Positions 36,278 through 46,010 of a DNA stretch of 64,000 nucleotides are shown here, in pieces. The notes beneath the pieces are model-generated. The model saw nothing but the letters and a program-made list of their open reading frames with translations. It did not search any database and was not told the origin of the DNA. This DNA comes from Faecalicatena contorta (GTDB taxonomy: Bacteria; Bacillota; Clostridia; Lachnospirales; Lachnospiraceae), in the NCBI RefSeq assembly GCF_001404335.1, contig NZ_CYZU01000023.1:16048-80047 (forward strand), given 5' to 3'. Position 1 is the first letter of the stretch; the number at the start of each line of letters is the position of its first letter. The position numbers and the translations under genes are program-made.

Positions 36278-37006
36278 ATGGATAATAATAAAGAAGAGCA
36301 GATTCGGAAAACTCAGGCTGATGAGAACGAAGAGATTAAAGAGACCGGTACCCTCAGGCTTGGCAAGGAAAGCGGCAGGCATAATATCCAGCTGATGACG
36401 ATTATCGGCGAGATTGAAGGGCATGAGGCAGTCTCCGGCAATACAAAAGCCACAAAATATGAGCATCTGATTCCGCGTCTGGCAGAAGCAGAGGACAATG
36501 ATGAGATCGAAGGCATTCTGATTCTTTTGAATACACTGGGAGGCGATGTGGAGGCGGGACTTGCCATCGCAGAGATGATAGCTTCGCTCAGTAAACCCAC
36601 TGTGTCACTTGTTTTGGGCGGAAGCCACTCTATCGGAGGACCGCTCGCCGTTTCCGCAGACTATTCCTTTATTGTACCCAGCGGTACGATGATTGTACAC
36701 CCGGTAAGATCTACCGGCATGTTTATTGGAGTGATTCAGAGTTACCGCAACATGGAAAAGACACAGGACCGGATCACAAAGTTCATTGCATCCCATTCCA
36801 ATATAACCCAGGAACGCCTGGAAAAATTAATGCTGGATTCCACACAGCTTGTAAAAGATGTGGGAACCTTGCTGGAAGGTGAAGACGCAGTGAAAGAAGG
36901 ACTGATCGACGAGGTCGGGGGCATCAGCCAGGCGCTTTCCAAACTTCATTCCATGATTGAAGACAGGAACAGAGAAGAAACAGGTTTGGATCTTCCCGGT
37001 TTATAA
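36278..37006 (+). CDS. tepA: ClpP-like protease TepA (YmfB family)
   Basis: A 242-residue ClpP/crotonase-fold protein without a signal peptide. It carries ILILLNTLGGDVEAGLAIAEMI and VLGGSHSIGGPLAVSADYSFIVPS, where the Ser of GSHSIGG occupies the ClpP nucleophile region, and MIVHPVRSTG with the His. The first 40 residues are charged and extended compared with ClpP. TepA in Bacillus is called translocation-enhancing protein and its gene lies beside spoIIIE, the same order as here (ftsK follows by about 100 bases). Confidence 0.88.
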   Translation: MDNNKEEQIRKTQADENEEIKETGTLRLGKESGRHNIQLMTIIGEIEGHEAVSGNTKATKYEHLIPRLAEAEDNDEIEGILILLNTLGGDVEAGLAIAEMIASLSKPTVSLVLGGSHSIGGPLAVSADYSFIVPSGTMIVHPVRSTGMFIGVIQSYRNMEKTQDRITKFIASHSNITQERLEKLMLDSTQLVKDVGTLLEGEDAVKEGLIDEVGGISQALSKLHSMIEDRNREETGLDLPGL

Positions 37007-37109
37007 TCTAATCCCTGATATTTTTGAGTGAGAAAAATTTAATAATGACATGCTTTTCAAATAATGGTATACTAAATACAGTATGTGTAAATACCAAGGG
37101 GGAAGTATA

Positions 37110-39545
37110 ATGGCTGCAAAGTCGACAAAGAAAAGAAAAACAACAGGCCGGAGGACGAAAAAGCAGGAAAATACAGCCCTGAAAGAAGAGATTCTGATAC
37201 TTGCCGTATTGGCGGTTTGTATCCTGCTTGTGATTAGTAATTTTGGCCTGGGGGGAATTGCGGGGGAGGCAGTTTCGTCAGTCATGTTCGGATTATTCGG
37301 ATTTATGGCATATCTATTGCCAATTATCCTGTTCGGTGTGGTTGCCTTTTCCATATCAAATAAAGGCAACGCACACGCGTACATAAAAGTGGGAGCCATT
37401 GTTCTGCTGCTGCTTTTGCTGACCGCATTTTTAGAATTGGTCATGAATCCTTACGATTCTGAAGCGGGATTATTGACCTATTATAAGCTTGCCAGTCAGC
37501 ATAAGAATGCCGGCGGTCTGATAGGCGGCTGTATTGTAAAGCTGTTGTGTCCGCTGATCGGCGTCGTGGGCACCTATGTGGTGATCATCATATTTGCGGT
37601 AATCTGTGTGATCCTGATCACGGAGAAATCGCTTCTTGCGCCGCTGGGGCACCACAGTAAAAAGGCGTATGAAGACGCCAGAACGAAAAAAGCGGCTGCT
37701 GCCCGGAGACGGGTGGAGCAGAAACAGCAAAGAGAGACTGAAAAGCAAAAAAGACAGGATCGTAAGGTATCCGGAGTTTCTTTTGCCACCACCCTGTCAG
37801 ATAAAACAATACACAGAAAGACTCCTGATCTGCAGGAGTTAACACCGGAGGACACGGGGGCCGGAGAAGCACCTGTGCCATCTCCGTTTGAGGAGCTGGT
37901 AATTAACCGTCCGGAGCCGGAATCCGTGGAGGAGATCGTACCGGACACACCGGTTAAGACACCCGAACCGGCCAAAAAGCGTAAGACACAGGAGAGTGCC
38001 CAGATGGTGGCTGCCGAGGCAGTACATGTAGAAGAGACTATCAAGGCACAGGATGAACACCCTGTGGCAATCTACCGGATTCCGCCGCTTTCCCTGCTGA
38101 ACCGGGGGAAGAAAACGAGCGGGGATTCAGACGCCCACCTGCGGGCCACCGCACTCAAGCTGGAGCAGACGCTTCAGAATTTTGGCGTACAGGTACATGT
38201 GACCAATGCAAGCTGCGGTCCCTCTGTCACCCGTTATGAGATTCAACCGGAGCAGGGTGTAAAAGTCAGCAAAATCGTGGGCCTGGCCGACGATATTAAA
38301 CTGAACCTGGCTGTGACCGATCTCAGAATTGAGGCTCCTATTCCCGGTAAGGCAGCCGTCGGCATCGAAGTGCCCAACAGTGAAAATACGGCGGTTATGC
38401 TGAGAGACCTGTTGGAATCCAGTGAATTTAAGAACAAGAAGTCCGGTATCTCCTTTGCAGTGGGCAAGGACATTTCCGGGAAAGTGGTGGTTGCGGATAT
38501 TGCAAAGATGCCGCATCTCCTTGTTGCCGGAGCCACTGGATCCGGTAAATCTGTATGCATCAACACATTGATTATGAGTATCATTTATAAGGCTGACCCG
38601 GAAGACGTGAAGCTGATTATGGTAGACCCGAAAGTGGTGGAACTCAGTGTATATAACGGAATTCCGCATCTGTTGATCCCAGTGGTTACGGATCCTAAGA
38701 AAGCAGCCGGGGCACTGAACTGGGCCGTCGCTGAGATGGAAAAGCGCTATAAGCTTTTTGCGGAATACAATGTAAGAGATCTGAAAGGATTTAACGATAA
38801 GATCGGCCATTTGGAAACGAACGGAGACGCGCCAAAGAAGATGCCGCAGATCGTGATTATTGTGGACGAGCTGGCAGATCTGATGATGGTAGCGCCCGGA
38901 GAAGTAGAGGGAGCCATCTGCCGTCTGGCACAGCTGGCCAGAGCAGCCGGACTGCATTTGATTCTGGCGACCCAGCGGCCTTCTGTCAATGTAATTACCG
39001 GGCTGATTAAGGCGAATATGCCATCCAGAATCGCTTTTTCTGTATCATCAGGGGTTGACTCCCGAACGATTATTGATATGAACGGGGCGGAAAAGCTTCT
39101 AGGAAAAGGTGATATGTTATTTTACCCGACAGGTTTTCCGAAGCCTGTCAGAGTGCAGGGGTCGTTTGTTTCTGACAAGGAAGTGCAGAAAGTCGTTGAT
39201 TATCTGATTGAACACAATGGCAACGCTTCTTATAGCGAAGAAGTGGAAGAGCATGTGAACGCGAATGCGGGAGCGCCTGCAGCCGGCGGTATGATGCCCG
39301 GGACTGGGGAAGGCGGAAGCGACAGGGATACATATTTCGTGGAGGCAGGAAAACTGATCATAGATAAGGAAAAGGCGTCTATCGGCATGCTGCAGCGTAT
39401 GTTCAAAATTGGTTTTAACAGAGCGGCGCGCATCATGGATCAGCTGGCTGAAGCAGGTGTTGTCGGGGAAGAAGAAGGGACTAAGCCCAGAAAGATCCTG
39501 ATGTCAGAAGAAGAATTTGAACAGTATATAAAAGATAATATATAA
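37110..39545 (+). CDS. ftsK: DNA translocase FtsK/SpoIIIE
   Basis: The 811-residue membrane-anchored ATPase pumps chromosomal DNA through the division or sporulation septum. It has four N-terminal membrane helices (about 30-190), a charged linker (about 200-340), and the motor with Walker [18 protein letters not shown] near residue 478 and Walker [15 protein letters not shown]-terminal winged-helix gamma domain ([21 protein letters not shown], quoted from its first 20 residues on) reads KOPS/SRS sequences. The ATG at 37110 with AAGGGGGAAG is preferred. fhs follows after 16 bases. Confidence 0.94.
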   Translation: MAAKSTKKRKTTGRRTKKQENTALKEEILILAVLAVCILLVISNFGLGGIAGEAVSSVMFGLFGFMAYLLPIILFGVVAFSISNKGNAHAYIKVGAIVLLLLLLTAFLELVMNPYDSEAGLLTYYKLASQHKNAGGLIGGCIVKLLCPLIGVVGTYVVIIIFAVICVILITEKSLLAPLGHHSKKAYEDARTKKAAAARRRVEQKQQRETEKQKRQDRKVSGVSFATTLSDKTIHRKTPDLQELTPEDTGAGEAPVPSPFEELVINRPEPESVEEIVPDTPVKTPEPAKKRKTQESAQMVAAEAVHVEETIKAQDEHPVAIYRIPPLSLLNRGKKTSGDSDAHLRATALKLEQTLQNFGVQVHVTNASCGPSVTRYEIQPEQGVKVSKIVGLADDIKLNLAVTDLRIEAPIPGKAAVGIEVPNSENTAVMLRDLLESSEFKNKKSGISFAVGKDISGKVVVADIAKMPHLLVAGATGSGKSVCINTLIMSIIYKADPEDVKLIMVDPKVVELSVYNGIPHLLIPVVTDPKKAAGALNWAVAEMEKRYKLFAEYNVRDLKGFNDKIGHLETNGDAPKKMPQIVIIVDELADLMMVAPGEVEGAICRLAQLARAAGLHLILATQRPSVNVITGLIKANMPSRIAFSVSSGVDSRTIIDMNGAEKLLGKGDMLFYPTGFPKPVRVQGSFVSDKEVQKVVDYLIEHNGNASYSEEVEEHVNANAGAPAAGGMMPGTGEGGSDRDTYFVEAGKLIIDKEKASIGMLQRMFKIGFNRAARIMDQLAEAGVVGEEEGTKPRKILMSEEEFEQYIKDNI

Positions 39546-39561
39546 TCCAGGAGGGAATCAA

Positions 39562-41232
39562 ATGAAAACAGATATTCAGATTGCGCAGGAGGCAGAGATG
39601 CTGCACATAAGGGATGTGGCGGCAAGCATTGGAATTAAAGAAGATGATCTTGAATTCTACGGCAAATATAAAGCAAAACTTTCCGAGGATCTGTGGGATA
39701 AGGTCAAGGACCGCAAGGATGGGAAATTGGTTCTTGTAACGGCAATCAATCCGACCCCGGCGGGGGAAGGGAAAACCACCACCACAGTAGGTCTTGGCCA
39801 GGCAATGGCCAAGCTGAATAAAAAAGCGCTGATTGCCCTGCGGGAGCCGTCTCTCGGCCCCTGCTTCGGAATCAAAGGCGGCGCAGCCGGAGGCGGATAT
39901 GCCCAGGTGGTTCCGATGGAAGATCTGAACCTTCATTTTACAGGTGATTTTCATGCAATCACCTCTGCAAACAATCTGCTGGCGGCAATGCTGGACAATC
40001 ATATCCAGCAGGGAAACGCGCTGGGAATCGATCCCCGGCAGGTGGTCTGGAAACGCTGCCTGGATATGAACGACAGGGTGCTGCGCAATACGGTCGTGGG
40101 GCTGGGCAGTAAAATGGACGGAATGGTGAGGGAAGACCATTTTGTTATAACCGTAGCCTCAGAGATCATGGCCATACTGTGTCTGGCAGATGATCTGGCG
40201 GATTTGAGAAGGAGACTCGGCCGAATTATCGTGGCCTACAATTTTGATGGAGATCCGGTTACGGCAGACGATCTGCAGGCCACAGGAGCGATGACCGCTC
40301 TTTTAAAGGATGCGGTCAAACCGAATATTATTCAGACGCTGGAACATACACCTGCGCTGATACACGGCGGGCCCTTCGCGAACATTGCCCATGGCTGCAA
40401 CAGTGTCCGTGCCACCAAGATGGCGCTTAAGATCAGCGATATTACGATTACCGAGGCAGGATTCGGTGCGGATCTGGGCGCAGAAAAGTTCCTGGATATC
40501 AAATGCCGCAAGGCAGGACTAAAACCGGATGCCGTAGTTTTAGTTGCAACAGTGCGCGCTTTGAAGTATAATGGGGGAGTTGCAAAAAGCGATTTGGGCG
40601 AAGAGAACCTGGAAGCGCTTGCAAAAGGGATTGTCAATCTGGAAAAACATATAGAGAATATCCAGAAATATGACATACCTGTTATTGTAACATTGAATTC
40701 TTTTGTGACAGATACAGCGGCGGAAAATGAATACATCCGCACATTCTGTGAGGAGCGCGGCTGTGAATTTGCACTTTCAGAAGTGTGGGAAAAGGGCGGA
40801 GCCGGCGGTATCATGCTGGCGGAAAAGGTACTTGAGACCCTGGAGAATAAGGAAAGCCATTACCATCCGCTATATCCGGACGAACTGTCACTGAAGGAAA
40901 AAATAGAGACCATAGCAAAAGAAATATACGGAGCGCGCGGTGTAGTCTACGAACCTGTGGCCGAGAAGCAGCTGGCTAAGATCGAGGCGATGGGCTTCGG
41001 AACCTTCCCCGTCTGTATGGCCAAGAATCAATATTCGTTGTCTGACGACGCGAAAAAACTCGGACGGCCGGAGAACTTCGATATCCACATCCGGGAGGTA
41101 TATGTCAGTGCCGGCGCAGGATTTGTAGTCGCGCTGACGGGCGCAGTTATGACGATGCCGGGGCTTCCTAAAGTCCCCGCTGCTAATCATATAGATGTTA
41201 CTGAAGATGGTAAGATTACCGGGCTCTTCTAA
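39562..41232 (+). CDS. fhs: Formate-tetrahydrofolate ligase
   Basis: Fhs activates formate to 10-formyl-THF with ATP, the entry to folate one-carbon metabolism and the methyl branch of the Wood-Ljungdahl pathway. The 556-residue protein has the P-loop [18 protein letters not shown] near residue 71, [20 protein letters not shown] and [13 protein letters not shown]. An AGGAGG site precedes the ATG. folD follows 11 bases later, forming a one-carbon pair. No other acetogenesis genes are in the window. Confidence 0.97.
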   Translation: MKTDIQIAQEAEMLHIRDVAASIGIKEDDLEFYGKYKAKLSEDLWDKVKDRKDGKLVLVTAINPTPAGEGKTTTTVGLGQAMAKLNKKALIALREPSLGPCFGIKGGAAGGGYAQVVPMEDLNLHFTGDFHAITSANNLLAAMLDNHIQQGNALGIDPRQVVWKRCLDMNDRVLRNTVVGLGSKMDGMVREDHFVITVASEIMAILCLADDLADLRRRLGRIIVAYNFDGDPVTADDLQATGAMTALLKDAVKPNIIQTLEHTPALIHGGPFANIAHGCNSVRATKMALKISDITITEAGFGADLGAEKFLDIKCRKAGLKPDAVVLVATVRALKYNGGVAKSDLGEENLEALAKGIVNLEKHIENIQKYDIPVIVTLNSFVTDTAAENEYIRTFCEERGCEFALSEVWEKGGAGGIMLAEKVLETLENKESHYHPLYPDELSLKEKIETIAKEIYGARGVVYEPVAEKQLAKIEAMGFGTFPVCMAKNQYSLSDDAKKLGRPENFDIHIREVYVSAGAGFVVALTGAVMTMPGLPKVPAANHIDVTEDGKITGLF

Positions 41233-41243
41233 AGGAGGATGGA

Positions 41244-42083
41244 ATGGCACAGATAATTGACGGAAAGCTGATTTCAGCTCAGATAAAGGACGAATTAAAG
41301 GAAGAAGTACAGAAAATAAAGGAAATGGGGGGCAATATCTGCCTGGCGGTTGTACAGGTGGGGGATGATCCGGCCTCCTCTGTGTATGTCAATAATAAGA
41401 AAAAGGCCTGCGCGTATATCGGGATAGAATCCCGGGCGTTTGAACTGCCTGAGACTACGACGGAGGCGGAACTTGTATCTCTCGTGGAGACATTGAATGC
41501 GGACAGCGGTGTCAATGGAATTCTGGTGCAGCTGCCTCTGCCTTCCCACATTAATGAAGATCTGGTTATCCGGACAATCTCACCGGATAAGGATGTAGAC
41601 GGCTTCCATCCGCAAAGCGTGGGACGCCTCTGGATCGGGGAAAAAGGATTTTTATCCTGTACGCCAGCCGGCATTATCCAGCTTCTGAAGCGCTCCGGTA
41701 TCGGGATAGAAGGAAAAGAATGTGTTGTGATCGGAAGAAGCAATATTGTAGGAAAGCCCATGGCGGCGCTGCTTCTTAGGGAAAACGGGACGGTAACCGT
41801 AACGCATTCCCGCACGAAAAATCTGAAAGAAGTTGCCCGGCGTGCGGATATACTGATCGTTGCAATCGGGAAAAAGCAGTTTATTAATTCAGAATATGTA
41901 AAAGAGGGTGCAGTCGTCATTGATGTGGGGATGCACCGCGATGAGAATAACAAACTTTGTGGAGATGTGGATTTTACGGATGTGGCTGATAAAGTGTCTG
42001 CAATTACGCCCGTACCGGGCGGGGTAGGTCCTATGACAATTGCCATGCTGATGAACAACTGTGTGGAAACTGCGCGCAGCTAG
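41244..42083 (+). CDS. folD: Methylene-THF dehydrogenase/methenyl-THF cyclohydrolase FolD
   Basis: The 279-residue bifunctional enzyme interconverts 5,10-methylene-, methenyl- and 10-formyl-THF. It has the catalytic VGDDPASSVYVNNKKKAC with the active Lys, the signature GILVQLPLPSHI, DKDVDGFHP, and the NADP-binding VVIGRSNIVGKPMAALLL, ending in TPVPGGVGPMTIAML. It is tightly linked to fhs and probably co-transcribed. Confidence 0.97.
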   Translation: MAQIIDGKLISAQIKDELKEEVQKIKEMGGNICLAVVQVGDDPASSVYVNNKKKACAYIGIESRAFELPETTTEAELVSLVETLNADSGVNGILVQLPLPSHINEDLVIRTISPDKDVDGFHPQSVGRLWIGEKGFLSCTPAGIIQLLKRSGIGIEGKECVVIGRSNIVGKPMAALLLRENGTVTVTHSRTKNLKEVARRADILIVAIGKKQFINSEYVKEGAVVIDVGMHRDENNKLCGDVDFTDVADKVSAITPVPGGVGPMTIAMLMNNCVETARS

Positions 42084-42094
42084 GAGGAAATAAG

Positions 42095-43558
42095 ATGAGA
42101 TGTACACATTGTGGTGCCATGATTCCGGACGATATGCTTTACTGCCCGAAATGCCATATGGAAGTTCAGATTGTACCAGATTATAATCCTCTGGAAGATG
42201 TCCTCGCTCAGGAAGTGAAGGGTTCTATCGAAGACGCCACAAGACAGATTAGGACAGACGATATCCGAAGATACCGCCGTGACGGAACAAGAGAGTACAG
42301 TAATTCGACAAGAGTACTGAACCAGGGAGAACTGGATGAGATACGCGCCCGGAGAAATGCGGCAGCGAGACAGGGGCGGCAGCCCGGCAGAGTAGCATCG
42401 GGTTCTTCGCGTCAGCCAGGAGCCGATTCCAGGTATCAGACGGGCCGCACTTCCACAGGTTCCGTGCGTCAGGGCAGCCGGTCCTCTACCGGCCCCATGC
42501 GCCAGACAGGCAGAAATACAGGTCCTATGCGTCAGACTGGAAGAATGGCAACCGGATCCATGCGCCAGAGTACAGGCTCCATGCGGCAGGAAAGAAATGA
42601 GGCTGAAGAAAGACGGCGCCAGCAGATTGCCCGCAAAAAAAGACTTGCGAAAAAAAGGCGGCAGAGAACGCTCATCATCGTGCTTGTCCTGCTGATTCTG
42701 GCGGGCGTGCTTGGATTTGTTTTTTATCAGAACTCCTATACCGGACAAATCCGCAAAGGAAATCAGGCACTTGTTACCAATGATTATACGCAGGCGGAAA
42801 ACTATTTTAATAAGGCGATCTCAAAAAACGATAAGAGAGCAGAGGCCTATACTGGCCTTTCTAAGGTATACAGCCAGCAGGACGACCTGGAAGGGGCGGA
42901 AGCGGTCTTTATGACTGCCATAAGCGCCCAGCCCTCCAATGTGGAACTGTATCAAGCAGCCATAGACTTTTACGTGGAGACTAAGCAGCTGCTAAAAATA
43001 TCGGAACTGCTGGATGGCTGCGAGGATGACAACGTTCTTCTCGGCGTAAAGTCCTACGTGTCCGAAGAGCCGGAATTCAGCCTGGAAGAGGGTACCTATC
43101 CGGAGGTACAGGAAGTATCCTTAAGCTCCGCAGGTGAAGCTATCTATTATACTACGGATGGTTCCGAACCGGATACCTCCAGCACGAAATATCAGGATCC
43201 GATTCTCCTGGAAGAGGGGACGACTACGATAAAGGCAATCTCCGTCAATAAGAAAAAGATTCCGAGTCTTACAGCTTCAAGAGTATACAACGTGGACATT
43301 CCGGTAGAAGATGCACCCGCAGTAACCCCGTCCACAGGCCAGTATGATACGGCAACACAGATAACAATCAATGTGCCGGAGGGGTATACTGCATATTATA
43401 CAATGGACGGAACGGATCCCAGCGCTGCTTCCGCCAAATATGAAGGCCCTATTGATATGCCGGAAGGGCAGACGATGTTCTGCGCGGTTCTTGTCAGCAA
43501 AAGCGGCAAAACCACACAGATTACAAAGAGAAATTATGTATTGGAACTGCCTGAATAA
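42095..43558 (+). CDS. Zinc-ribbon membrane protein with Arg-rich repeats, TPRs and chitobiase-C-like domains
   Basis: A 487-residue mosaic protein of unknown function. Order: an N-terminal zinc ribbon (CTHCGAMIPDDMLYCPKC, residues 3-20); a low-complexity basic region (about 85-170) with repeats of the type TG-S/P-MRQ; a Lys/Arg cluster; one membrane helix (about 190-208); two TPR-like helices (about 215-300); and two CHB_HEX_C_1-like domains (YYTTDGSEPDTSSTKY near 348 and YYTMDGTDPSAASAKY near 430). The last part should face outside the membrane. It starts 11 bases after folD. Related architectures occur in Lachnospiraceae envelope proteins, but no role is known. Confidence 0.75.
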   Translation: MRCTHCGAMIPDDMLYCPKCHMEVQIVPDYNPLEDVLAQEVKGSIEDATRQIRTDDIRRYRRDGTREYSNSTRVLNQGELDEIRARRNAAARQGRQPGRVASGSSRQPGADSRYQTGRTSTGSVRQGSRSSTGPMRQTGRNTGPMRQTGRMATGSMRQSTGSMRQERNEAEERRRQQIARKKRLAKKRRQRTLIIVLVLLILAGVLGFVFYQNSYTGQIRKGNQALVTNDYTQAENYFNKAISKNDKRAEAYTGLSKVYSQQDDLEGAEAVFMTAISAQPSNVELYQAAIDFYVETKQLLKISELLDGCEDDNVLLGVKSYVSEEPEFSLEEGTYPEVQEVSLSSAGEAIYYTTDGSEPDTSSTKYQDPILLEEGTTTIKAISVNKKKIPSLTASRVYNVDIPVEDAPAVTPSTGQYDTATQITINVPEGYTAYYTMDGTDPSAASAKYEGPIDMPEGQTMFCAVLVSKSGKTTQITKRNYVLELPE

Positions 43559-43572
43559 GTAAAGAATAACGC

Positions 43573-43617
43573 CGCTGCAATTGTGTATATTTTTGACATA
43601 ATTGCAGCGATATTTTT
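43573..43617 (+). terminator. Intrinsic terminator after the zinc-ribbon protein gene
   Basis: CGCTGCAATT (43573-43582) pairs perfectly with AATTGCAGCG (43600-43609) and is followed by TATTTTT. Confidence 0.75.
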
Positions 43618-43652
43618 GTGCAACTTTTAACATGATTTTACCTGTATTTGGG

Positions 43653-43681
43653 TTGCGTTAAAACTTTAACAGTGTTATAAT
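43653..43681 (+). promoter_or_regulatory. Predicted SigA promoter for the alcohol dehydrogenase gene
   Basis: TTGCGT (43653-43658), 17 bases, TATAAT (43676-43681), about 46 bases before the start codon. A Rex-like inverted repeat fills the spacer. Confidence 0.7.
43654..43673. promoter_or_regulatory. Candidate Rex operator
   Basis: GTTAA-AACT-TTAAC (43657-43670) is an exact inverted repeat with the 4-base gap of the clostridial Rex consensus TTGTTAA-N4-TTAACAA. It lies between -35 and -10, a repressing position. The outer bases of the consensus are only partly matched. Rex is encoded at 29216-29860. Confidence 0.6.
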
Positions 43682-43726
43682 TAGCATGTTAAAAAAATGA
43701 CGTACTTATAAAGGAGATGCAATAAA

Positions 43727-44908
43727 ATGAGCAGATTCACATTACCAAGAGACATTTATCACGGAAAAGGCTGTCTGGAAGAACTGAAAAACCTGAAAGG
43801 GAAAAAGGCAATTCTCGTCGTGGGAGGCGGTTCCATGAAACGTCAGGGCTTCCTTGACAGAGCAGTCGGATACCTGAAAGATGCAGGCATGGAAGTAGAG
43901 CTTTTTGAAGGGGTTGAGCCGGATCCGTCTGTTGAAACGGTTATGAAGGGCGCCGAGGCGATGCGTGCGTTTGAGCCGGACTGGATTGTTGCGATGGGCG
44001 GTGGCTCCCCGATAGATGCAGCCAAGGCAATGTGGGCTTTCTATGAATACCCTGAGGTGACTTTCGAAGACTTATGTATTCCGTTTAACTTCCCTGAATT
44101 AAGACAGAAGGCAAAGTTTGCAGCAATCCCGTCTACATCAGGAACCGCAACGGAAGTAACGGCGTTCTCCGTTATCACAAATTATCAGACAGGCGTAAAA
44201 TATCCGCTGGCTGACTTCAATATCACACCGGATGTTGCAATCGTAGATTCCGAACTGGTAGAGGGACTTCCCGCAAAACAGGTTGCATATACAGGGATGG
44301 ATGCACTTACCCATGCGATCGAAGCATATGTTTCTACTTTAAACTGTGCATTTACAGATCCACTGGCAATTCAGGCAATTGAGATGGTATTTGATTACCT
44401 GCCGGCTTCCTACAGAGGCAACATGGATGCCAGAGAGCAGATGCATACGGCACAGTGCCTGGCAGGAATGGCATTTTCAAATGCATTGCTTGGTATCGTA
44501 CACTCAATGGCTCATAAAACAGGTGCTGCTTTTTCAACAGGACATATTACACACGGATGCGCAAATGCAATGTACCTTCCATATGTAATTAAGTACAATG
44601 CAAAAGATCCTGTTGCCGCAAAACGTTATGCCGAAATCGCGCGCAGGACAGGACTTCAGGGGACTTCCGAAAAGGCTCTGATCAACAGCCTTTGTGAAAA
44701 GATTGACGATTTCAATGTTCAGCTGAACATTCCAAAGACCCTGAAAGAATTCGGTATTAAAGAAGAGGAATTCAAAGAAAAAATTGCACATATTTCCGAA
44801 CTGGCCGTAGGTGATGCCTGCACAGGTTCTAATCCGAGAAGCATTACTCCTGCAGAGATGGAAAGATTATTTAACTGCATTTACTATGGAACAGAAGTTG
44901 ATTTTTAA
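43727..44908 (+). CDS. Iron-containing alcohol dehydrogenase
   Basis: A 393-residue group III (iron-dependent) alcohol dehydrogenase. It has the NAD(P)-binding GGGSPIDAAKAMW near residue 95 and the metal-site signature GMDALTHAIEAYVS, with HSMAHKTGAAF and THGCANAMYLP supplying His ligands. The substrate is probably an aldehyde/alcohol couple such as butanol/butanal or propanediol; sequence alone does not decide. It stands alone between terminators with its own promoter and a Rex-like operator, consistent with a fermentative NADH sink. Confidence 0.9.
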   Translation: MSRFTLPRDIYHGKGCLEELKNLKGKKAILVVGGGSMKRQGFLDRAVGYLKDAGMEVELFEGVEPDPSVETVMKGAEAMRAFEPDWIVAMGGGSPIDAAKAMWAFYEYPEVTFEDLCIPFNFPELRQKAKFAAIPSTSGTATEVTAFSVITNYQTGVKYPLADFNITPDVAIVDSELVEGLPAKQVAYTGMDALTHAIEAYVSTLNCAFTDPLAIQAIEMVFDYLPASYRGNMDAREQMHTAQCLAGMAFSNALLGIVHSMAHKTGAAFSTGHITHGCANAMYLPYVIKYNAKDPVAAKRYAEIARRTGLQGTSEKALINSLCEKIDDFNVQLNIPKTLKEFGIKEEEFKEKIAHISELAVGDACTGSNPRSITPAEMERLFNCIYYGTEVDF

Positions 44909-44938
44909 TTGAATGGTTCCCTGGTACTTATGGATGGA

Positions 44939-44970
44939 GGCAGGCACGAGAATGTGTCTGCCCCATTTTT
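44939..44970 (+). terminator. Intrinsic terminator after the alcohol dehydrogenase gene
   Basis: GGCAGGCAC (44939-44947) pairs with GTGTCTGCC (44954-44962), with one G-T pair and a 6-base loop, and is followed by TTTTT. Confidence 0.75.
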
Positions 44971-44983
44971 ATGAAAGGGAAAA

Positions 44984-45045
44984 GTTACTGTGCACGCCCG
45001 TAGGGTGTGAACAGTAACAGGAAAAACAGAACATGTTCTGTTTTT
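44984..45045. repeat. Tandem hairpins (REP-like) upstream of the Nfn-like pair
   Basis: The first hairpin (44984-45018) has arms GTTACTGT/ACAGTAAC enclosing CACGCCC-GTA-GGGTGTG. It is followed by a perfect 24-bp palindrome, AAAAACAGAA-CATG and its complement (45022-45045). The second could act as a bidirectional terminator. Function is not established. Confidence 0.6.
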
Positions 45046-45056
45046 TGAAAGAACAC

Positions 45057-45085
45057 TTGCCAATCCTTTATTTATAGCGTATTAT
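45057..45085 (+). promoter_or_regulatory. Predicted promoter for the Nfn-like operon
   Basis: TTGCCA (45057-45062), 17 bases, TATTAT (45080-45085), 35 bases before the first start codon. Confidence 0.5.
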
Positions 45086-45119
45086 AAGGAAAGGGTGATT
45101 TTTTACAAGGAGGAATAAG

Positions 45120-46010
45120 ATGTACAAGATATTAAAAGCAGAAAAACTGGCTGATAAGATTTATCTTATGGATGTACATGCACCGCGTGTTGCCAGCCAC
45201 TGCCAGCCAGGACAGTTTGTGATTGTTAAGATGGATGATAAGGGTGAGAGAATTCCGCTTACAATCTGCGACTATGACAGAGCGGCGGGAACGATTACAA
45301 TTGTATTCCAGGAAGTGGGTGCGTCCACAACGAAGATGGCGTACTTAAAAGAGGGAGACAGTTTCCGGGATTTTGTCGGTCCGCTCGGATGCCCGTCCGA
45401 GTTTATTCTTGAAGATATCGAAGCACTGAAGAATAAAAAGATATTATTTGTAGCCGGAGGTGTGGGTGCGGCGCCCGTTTACCCACAGGTAAAGTGGCTG
45501 CATGAGCGCGGCATTGAAGCCGATGTTATCGTAGGTTCCAAGACGAAGGACATGCTGATTCTTGAAGAAGAGCTTGCGTCTGTAGCAGGCTGTCTCTATG
45601 TTACAACGGACGACGGTTCTTATGGACGTTCCGGCATGGTTACGGCCGTTATCGAGGACCTGGTGCAGAACGAGGGAAAACAGTACGATGTTTGCGTGGC
45701 AATCGGACCGATGATCATGATGAAGTTCGTATGTCTGCTTACTAAGAAACTGGATTTGCCGACAATTGTCAGCATGAACCCGATTATGGTAGACGGAACC
45801 GGAATGTGCGGCGCATGCCGCCTTCAGGTAGGCGATGAGATCAAGTTTGCCTGCGTTGACGGCCCGGAATTCGACGGACATCTTGTAGACTTCGACCAGG
45901 CAATGAAGAGGAGCCAGATGTATAAGACAGAAGAAGGCCGTGCGATGCTGAAAGTACAAGAAGGAGACACTCATCATGGTGGATGCGGAAACTGCGGAGG
46001 TGACAACTAA
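45120..46010 (+). CDS. NfnA-like FAD/NAD-binding subunit (ferredoxin-NADP oxidoreductase alpha)
   Basis: The 296-residue protein has an FAD domain (about 1-95), an NAD(P) domain with FVAGGVGAAPVYPQVKWL (about 108-125), and a C-terminal 2Fe-2S site GTGMCGACRLQVGDEIKFAC. With the next gene it matches the electron-bifurcating NADH-dependent ferredoxin:NADP+ oxidoreductase NfnAB, which balances ferredoxin, NADH and NADPH pools in fermenters. Databases often call it sulfide dehydrogenase or dihydroorotate dehydrogenase electron-transfer subunit. The stop overlaps the next start by one base. Confidence 0.85.
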   Translation: MYKILKAEKLADKIYLMDVHAPRVASHCQPGQFVIVKMDDKGERIPLTICDYDRAAGTITIVFQEVGASTTKMAYLKEGDSFRDFVGPLGCPSEFILEDIEALKNKKILFVAGGVGAAPVYPQVKWLHERGIEADVIVGSKTKDMLILEEELASVAGCLYVTTDDGSYGRSGMVTAVIEDLVQNEGKQYDVCVAIGPMIMMKFVCLLTKKLDLPTIVSMNPIMVDGTGMCGACRLQVGDEIKFACVDGPEFDGHLVDFDQAMKRSQMYKTEEGRAMLKVQEGDTHHGGCGNCGGDN

